Part shown: in pieces, positions 57,776 through 64,000 of the stretch
How the letters are laid out: each line of letters begins with the position of its first letter
How positions within the stretch are numbered: the first letter of the stretch is position 1
From: Paenibacillus sp. H1-7
GTDB lineage: Bacteria; Bacillota; Bacilli; Paenibacillales; NBRC-103111
Assembly: GCF_022354825.1 (NCBI RefSeq)
Contig: NZ_CP031168.1
Location: forward strand, 7,113,501 to 7,177,500
Reading direction: 5' to 3'
Length of the DNA: 64,000 nucleotides
Translations under genes and position numbers: made by a program
The notes under the pieces: generated by a model
The model's database searches: none
What the model was told of the DNA's origin: nothing
The model's input: the letters and a program-made list of their open reading frames with translations, nothing else

Positions 57776-58921
57776 TTACTGCCCCGAAATCGTAATATCG
57801 TTTTTGGCAAAAGCCGTGACCGATCGTGTTTTTTCGTAGAAATGAGTGGCTTTCGCCTGAATGCCTTCCCTCGTGTAAAATTCGTCATTCCTAGACAGCG
57901 GCAGCTTCACGGACTGCCCCGTGCTGGCCGACTTATAGATTGCGGTAATAAACTCCAGCGTATTTCTTCCGCTCGTCCCGTCGATCAACAAGTCCGACCC
58001 GTTCTCTATCGCCTGAAGCACATTATCGATCTGTCCTTTATGTCCTTCATATTCGACGTCGGGGAGCTGCTCGTACAATGCTTGAATTTGCTGCTCTAGC
58101 GTTGGGTTAGGTGCCGGGAAGCCGTTTTCTTTGGATACCGATGCTTTGATTTTCCAAGGGATAGAGATGCGGGCGTCGGCCCCCTGCAGGATGATCTGCT
58201 GTTCCTCGCCGTGATGGACGACAGAGCTGGTTACTTGCCCGAGCGCTCCGCCCTTGAACCTCAGCACCGCAACCGACAGATCCTCTACCTCCGCATTATC
58301 GTGTGCCGTATTGCTCATAAAAGCATGCACTTCCTCAGGCATCCCCATCATCCATTGCAGCGCATCGATATGATGTACGGCATGATTGATCGTGCAGCCT
58401 CCGCCTTCCTTCTCCCATGTCCCGCGCCACCATAGATCGTAATAGCAGTGTCCCCGCCACCAGAAGGAATCGACCTGGGCATGCAATATTTTGCCTGCTA
58501 CGCCCTCATCGACGATTTGCTTGAGCTTCATCATCGGCGTCCGAAACCGGTTCTGGGCAATGACCGACAGCCTCTTCCCGCTTTTTGCCGCAGCCGCCAG
58601 CATTTCATCGCATTCCTGCAGCGACGAAGCCATAGGCTTTTCTACCACCACATTCGTGCCTGCAAGTAAAAAATCGATGGTAATCGGAGCGTGCGTATAT
58701 GGAGGCGTACAAACCGATACAAGGTCGATTCCCTCACCGAGCAGCTCTTTATAGTCGGCTACGGCTTTCGCTTGCAATCCAAACCGGCGAATGCTCTCCT
58801 CCGCCTTCTCCGGAAATACGTCAGCAACCGCAACAATGCGGCATCGCTCCGGAAACGATAAATAAGCCTGTATATGCGCTGCGGAAATAGCTCCTGCTCC
58901 AATAACGGCAACACGTAACAT
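57776..58921 (-). CDS. Gfo/Idh/MocA-family oxidoreductase
   Basis: A 381-residue NAD(P)-dependent dehydrogenase. Rossmann motif VAVIGAGAISAAHIQAYLSF at the start; VVEKPMASSLQECDEML (about 92-108) has the catalytic EKP; the C-terminal alpha/beta domain holds WWRGTWEKEGGGCTINHAVH with the conserved HxxH (here HAVHHID). Such enzymes act on sugars or inositols. ATG 58921 follows GGAGG by eight bases. A divergent AraC regulator starts 159 bases away and is a likely local regulator. The substrate cannot be told. Confidence 0.9.
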   Translation of the reverse strand: MLRVAVIGAGAISAAHIQAYLSFPERCRIVAVADVFPEKAEESIRRFGLQAKAVADYKELLGEGIDLVSVCTPPYTHAPITIDFLLAGTNVVVEKPMASSLQECDEMLAAAAKSGKRLSVIAQNRFRTPMMKLKQIVDEGVAGKILHAQVDSFWWRGHCYYDLWWRGTWEKEGGGCTINHAVHHIDALQWMMGMPEEVHAFMSNTAHDNAEVEDLSVAVLRFKGGALGQVTSSVVHHGEEQQIILQGADARISIPWKIKASVSKENGFPAPNPTLEQQIQALYEQLPDVEYEGHKGQIDNVLQAIENGSDLLIDGTSGRNTLEFITAIYKSASTGQSVKLPLSRNDEFYTREGIQAKATHFYEKTRSVTAFAKNDITISGQ

Positions 58922-59080
58922 GAACAGCTCCTCCATTTCATCCTCTTATTTCCTCTCATATTAAGCGATTTCATTACCACTTTGTAAAATGATCTTGTGC
59001 TAATATGTTCTAATCTTGCTATAATGAAGAGAAAATGCGGACACCGGACTGCATACACTTTTTGAATCGTGGTGATTGGG

Positions 59081-59929
59081 ATGGAGCCTTTTTTGTTTCA
59101 TTACCGGCGTACTTCCGAAGTGGTTTTCAAAGAAGTTTTTCACGCGCATCTGGAAATGGAATTTACTTACGTTCACGAAGGCTGCGGCAACTTAATCATC
59201 GAGGGTACGACCTATCCGATCGGCCCGGGCATGCTGATGGTATTCCATCCGTTCCAGCTTCATCGGGTTCAAATGGAGGTAAAACCCGGACAGCCGTTCG
59301 TCAGAAGCATGATGATGTTCGATCCGGCCACTTTGCAGCCGTATTGGGATCCGTTTCCCGGATTAAAAGGTTTTTTTCAGCTTCTGAAGCAGCAAAAAGC
59401 ATTGAAGCCCGTCATGCCGATTAGCGAATCCGACCCGCTCGTTTCTTTAATGGGCCATTTCCATGAGAGCCGCGCAGCTATGATTCCGAACGAAATCGGC
59501 GAAGAATTTCATTTCTTTCTTCTTGGTTATTTACGTCAGCTGCGGAGAATTTGGCAGGACCAACAGCCTGAAGCCGAGAGCACCGGCACATCCAGATACC
59601 ATCATCACGCCGAAGAAATTATGAAATGGATCGAGCTGCATTACCACGAGCCGTTTCGGCTGGAGCAAATGGCCGCGGAGCTGCACCTTTCCCGCTATCA
59701 CTTAGCCCACTTGTTCAAGGAAGCAACAGGCACGACGATATTGGCCTACGTTCAGGCTACGAGAATACGGCACGCGTGCGTCTGGCTAACCAAGAGCAAA
59801 TCCGCATTGACGGTGCCCGAGATTGGCGCAAGGGTCGGCATTCCGAATCCGTCGCACTTCTGCAAAGTGTTCCGCGAGACCATGGGCATTACCCCGCATC
59901 AATACCGGCTGAACATACAGAAAAACTAA
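59081..59929 (+). CDS. AraC-family transcriptional regulator
   Basis: A 282-residue regulator. The N-terminal cupin domain reads FHAHLEMEFTYVHEGCGNLI and MLMVFHPFQLHRVQME, with several His in positions for a ligand or metal. The C-terminal HTH pair is RLEQMAAELHLSRYHLAHLF, KEATGTTILAYVQATRIRHA and VPEIGARVGIPNPSHFCKVF, ending in PHQYRLNIQKN. ATG 59081 is preferred to GTG 59069; TGGTGATTGGG precedes it. It is divergent from the Gfo/Idh/MocA dehydrogenase gene and probably controls it in response to a sugar. Confidence 0.9.
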   Translation: MEPFLFHYRRTSEVVFKEVFHAHLEMEFTYVHEGCGNLIIEGTTYPIGPGMLMVFHPFQLHRVQMEVKPGQPFVRSMMMFDPATLQPYWDPFPGLKGFFQLLKQQKALKPVMPISESDPLVSLMGHFHESRAAMIPNEIGEEFHFFLLGYLRQLRRIWQDQQPEAESTGTSRYHHHAEEIMKWIELHYHEPFRLEQMAAELHLSRYHLAHLFKEATGTTILAYVQATRIRHACVWLTKSKSALTVPEIGARVGIPNPSHFCKVFRETMGITPHQYRLNIQKN

Positions 59930-59968
59930 AAAGAGGCTGCGGACTTTGAAAGTCTGCAACCTCTTTTG
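59930..59968 (+). terminator. Terminator of the AraC gene
   Basis: AAAGAGGCTGCGGACTT and AAGTCTGCAACCTCTTTT arms, with T run; overlaps the stop codon region. Confidence 0.85.
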
Positions 59969-59980
59969 CAATACATCCTA

Positions 59981-60051
59981 AGCGGGTGATGGGAATCGAA
60001 CCCACGCTACCAGCTTGGAAGGCTGGAGTTCTACCATTGAACTACACCCGC
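59981..60051 (-). tRNA. tRNA-Gly(TCC)
   Basis: Cloverleaf with loop CTTCCAA, anticodon TCC. U discriminator; CCA not encoded. Last tRNA of the cluster. Confidence 0.95.
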
Positions 60052-60101
60052 ATAAATGCGAAAATGCTTCTCGGCAAAACAGTTGCCGTACAAGCAATAC
60101 A

Positions 60102-60178
60102 TGGTCGGGACGACACGATTTGAACATGCGACCCCCTGGTCCCAAACCAGGTGCTCTACCAAGCTGAGCTACGTCCCG
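60102..60178 (-). tRNA. tRNA-Pro(TGG)
   Basis: Stem CTGG/CCAG around TTTGGGA, anticodon TGG; CCA encoded. Confidence 0.96.
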
Positions 60179-60184
60179 AAGATA

Positions 60185-60267
60185 TGGTGCCGGTAGAGGG
60201 ACTTGAACCCCCACGGTTTCCCTCACGATTTTGAGTCGCGCGCGTCTGCCAATTCCGCCATACCGGC
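60185..60267 (-). tRNA. tRNA-Leu(CAA)
   Basis: Class II tRNA with long variable arm; loop CTCAAAA, anticodon CAA; CCA encoded. Confidence 0.94.
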
Positions 60268-60281
60268 TTGCTTTTAAAAAA

Positions 60282-60358
60282 TGGCGTGCCCTGAGAGATT
60301 CGAACTCCCGACCTTTTGATTCGTAGTCAAACGCTCTATCCGGCTGAGCTAAGGGCAC
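60282..60358 (-). tRNA. tRNA-Arg(ACG)
   Basis: Loop CTACGAA, anticodon ACG (inosine at the wobble base expected); G discriminator, CCA encoded. Confidence 0.96.
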
Positions 60359-60385
60359 ATATGGATTAACTTGGATGCATTACAT

Positions 60386-60459
60386 TGGAGGCGCCACCCA
60401 GACTCGAACTGGGGGTAAAGCTTTTGCAGAGCTCTGCCTTACCACTTGGCTATGGCGCC
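60386..60459 (-). tRNA. tRNA-Cys(GCA)
   Basis: Loop CTGCAAA, anticodon GCA; U discriminator, CCA encoded. Confidence 0.96.
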
Positions 60460-60474
60460 AAATCATGTAATGAA

Positions 60475-60546
60475 AGCGGAAGACGGGAATCGAACCCGCG
60501 ACCCTCGCCTTGGCAAGGCGATGCTCTACCGCTGAGCCACTTCCGC
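60475..60546 (-). tRNA. tRNA-Gly(GCC)
   Basis: Loop TTGCCAA, anticodon GCC; U discriminator, CCA not encoded. Confidence 0.96.
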
Positions 60547-60553
60547 AAACTGA

Positions 60554-60638
60554 TGCGCTCGAGAGGACTCGAACCTCCACGGGGGGTTAGCCCACACGGA
60601 CCTGAACCGTGCGCGTCTGCCAATTCCGCCACGAACGC
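60554..60638 (-). tRNA. tRNA-Leu(CAG)
   Basis: Class II tRNA with long variable arm; loop TTCAGGT, anticodon CAG; CCA not encoded (TCA follows). Confidence 0.94.
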
Positions 60639-60645
60639 ATGCATC

Positions 60646-60718
60646 TGAGCCATGTAGGACTCGAACCTACGACACCCTGATTAAAAGTCAGGTGCTCTAC
60701 CAACTGAGCTAATGGCTC
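60646..60718 (-). tRNA. tRNA-Lys(TTT)
   Basis: Loop CTTTTAA, anticodon TTT; CCA not encoded. Confidence 0.96.
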
Positions 60719-60761
60719 ACACTAATATATTCAAGACGATCTGATTTTGATCGCCATGATC

Positions 60762-60835
60762 TGGCAGGGGCAGCAGGAATCGAACCCACACCAAAGGTTT
60801 TGGAGACCTTTGTTCTACCTTTAAACTATGCCCCT
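60762..60835 (-). tRNA. tRNA-Trp(CCA)
   Basis: Loop CTCCAAA, anticodon CCA; G discriminator, CCA end encoded. Confidence 0.95.
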
Positions 60836-60838
60836 ATA

Positions 60839-60921
60839 TGGAGGCTGATGGATTCGAACCACCGAACTCGTCAGAGAACAGATTTACAGTCTGCTGCGTT
60901 TGGCCACTTCGCTAAGCCTCC
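60839..60921 (-). tRNA. tRNA-Tyr(GTA)
   Basis: Class II tRNA; loop CTGTAAA, anticodon GTA; CCA not encoded. Confidence 0.95.
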
Positions 60922-60925
60922 ATGA

Positions 60926-61001
<76 letters not shown>

Positions 61002-61006
61002 AAACA

Positions 61007-61079
<73 letters not shown>

Positions 61080-61097
61080 TTATGAAATTGTAAAAAA

Positions 61098-61174
61098 TGG
61101 CGGAGCCGACGGGATTCGAACCCGCGGTCTCCTGCGTGACAGGCAGGCATGTTAGGCCTCTACACCACGGCTCC
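61098..61174 (-). tRNA. tRNA-Asp(GTC)
   Basis: Loop CTGTCAC, anticodon GTC; G discriminator, CCA encoded. Confidence 0.96.
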
Positions 61175-61185
61175 ACAATAGAAGA

Positions 61186-61266
<81 letters not shown>

Positions 61267-61280
61267 TCGTTGTACTTATA

Positions 61281-61356
61281 TGGTGGAGGCTGACGGGATC
61301 GAACCGCCGACCCTCTGCTTGTAAGGCAGATGCTCTCCCAGCTGAGCTAAGCCTCC
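61281..61356 (-). tRNA. tRNA-Val(TAC)
   Basis: Loop CTTACAA, anticodon TAC; CCA encoded. Confidence 0.96.
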
Positions 61357-61374
61357 ATAATATTATGGCAATAA

Positions 61375-61449
61375 TGGTGACCCGTAGGGGATTCGAACCC
61401 CTGTTACCTCCGTGAAAGGGAGGTGTCTTAACCCCTTGACCAACGGGCC
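61375..61449 (-). tRNA. tRNA-Glu(TTC)
   Basis: Loop CTTTCAC, anticodon TTC; CCA encoded. The acceptor stem has one G-U pair. Confidence 0.96.
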
Positions 61450-61477
61450 GTGCTGCATATACTCTCGAGAAGAAAGA

Positions 61478-61553
61478 TGGCTCCCCGAACAGGACTCGAA
61501 CCTGTGACAACTCGATTAACAGTCGAGTGCTCTACCAACTGAGCTATCAGGGA
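61478..61553 (-). tRNA. tRNA-Asn(GTT)
   Basis: Loop CTGTTAA, anticodon GTT; G discriminator, CCA encoded. Confidence 0.96.
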
Positions 61554-61558
61554 ACGAA

Positions 61559-61634
61559 TGGTGGAGCCAAGCGGGATCGAACCGCTGACCTCCTGCTTGC
61601 AAGGCAGGCGCTCTCCCAGCTGAGCTATGGCCCC
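61559..61634 (-). tRNA. tRNA-Ala(TGC)
   Basis: Loop CTTGCAA, anticodon TGC; CCA encoded. The acceptor stem has a G-U pair. Confidence 0.96.
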
Positions 61635-61708
61635 AGACGTTACTGTGACAATCGTTCAAGCCCCTATGTATCAAGTCTAAGTCAACCGACTTCATCTTGT
61701 AAGAAACA

Positions 61709-61785
<77 letters not shown>

Positions 61786-61832
61786 TTGAGCTTTCATAGC
61801 GACAAAAAAACCACATCAAGTGGAAATAGTCC

Positions 61833-61949
61833 GCTTGGCGACGTTCTACTCTCCCAGGACCCTTCGGTCCAAGTACCATCGACGCTGGAAGGCTTAACGG
61901 TCGTGTTCGGTATGGGTACGCGTGGTTCCCTTCCGCCATCATCACCAAA
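61833..61949 (-). rRNA. rrf: 5S ribosomal RNA
   Basis: Minus-strand 117-nt sequence opening TTTGGTGATGATGGCGGAAG, with CCATACCGAACACGACCGTT in loop B/C and the closing AGAACGTCGCCAAGC. It follows the 23S gene by about 130 bases and precedes tRNA-Ile. Confidence 0.95.
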
Positions 61950-62082
61950 CGGTATGTTTCTGCCAAGAAACATAAGGTATTTCATTCAGGTCGTCTTGCG
62001 CCCTGAAAACTAGATACGAAACGATGCGTGTAATGAGCAAGTGTATTGCATCTCTGACCATACTTCGTATGGCAAATGAATG

Positions 62083-64000
<1,918 letters not shown>

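Overview
The window looks like chromosome from a spore-forming Gram-positive of the Paenibacillus/Cohnella type. The reasons are three: a complete tri-/tetracistronic spore-germination receptor operon, a GerMN lipoprotein and an S-layer-homology (SLH) surface protein; strong AGGAGG-type ribosome sites with Firmicutes regulators (MhqR, Fur, Btr-like, T-box); and a 19-tRNA block directly behind a 23S-5S pair. Base composition is about half GC. I see no phage, IS element, plasmid or CRISPR array.

Layout. 1-1.7 kb: quinone-response genes mhqO (cut by the window edge), mhqN and mhqR, with the same palindrome in front of mhqN and mhqR. 1.8-5.7 kb: ger receptor operon A-C-B plus a small D-type subunit. 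5.8-9 kb: membrane hydrolase, FAD monooxygenase, HAM1-type NTP pyrophosphatase and a 47-aa protein. 9.3-12.2 kb: orphan ParB-like protein, then an ArsR regulator and its MFS exporter sharing one operator sequence. 12.3-14.7 kb: acetyltransferase, YbaK deacylase, a 14-copy hairpin repeat array and a frameshifted small gene. 14.8-16.4 kb: a histidyl-tRNA synthetase behind a compact T-box leader. 16.7-20.8 kb: a beta-hydroxyacid dehydrogenase, an ArsR gene, a Pmp3-like peptide, and a Bcr/CflA exporter with its MarR regulator. 21-29.8 kb: secreted beta-helix lyase-like protein; a five-gene operon (exported protein, ABC ATPase, permease, sensor kinase, response regulator); amidase and GerMN lipoprotein. 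29.9-31.8 kb: a DnaA-box cluster between convergent genes, then the two serine dehydratase subunits. 31.8-35.1 kb: repeat-rich spacer and a second two-component system. 35.5-43.6 kb: a 2719-residue SLH surface protein. 43.7-47.3 kb: small membrane peptide, VOC protein, STAND-LuxR regulator and a YdjM-type protein. 47.4-51.5 kb: sulfatase plus sulfonate-type ABC transporter. 51.9-59.9 kb: small proteins, a decayed AraC gene, an SMC-like ATPase, a Fur-controlled siderophore-binding lipoprotein divergent from a Btr-like activator, an oxidoreductase and an AraC regulator. 60-64 kb: 19 tRNAs, 5S and partial 23S, all on the minus strand.

The recurring theme is local regulator-target pairs in which the operator can be read directly (MhqR, ArsR, MarR, Fur/Btr, T-box). 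The least explained items are the alternating 51/62-nt hairpin array, the DnaA-box cluster that lies in no promoter, the exported-protein/ABC/kinase operon, and the compact histidine T-box. Starts were moved from the longest open frame wherever a ribosome site decided it. All function calls rest on recognition of motifs by eye; no search was run.
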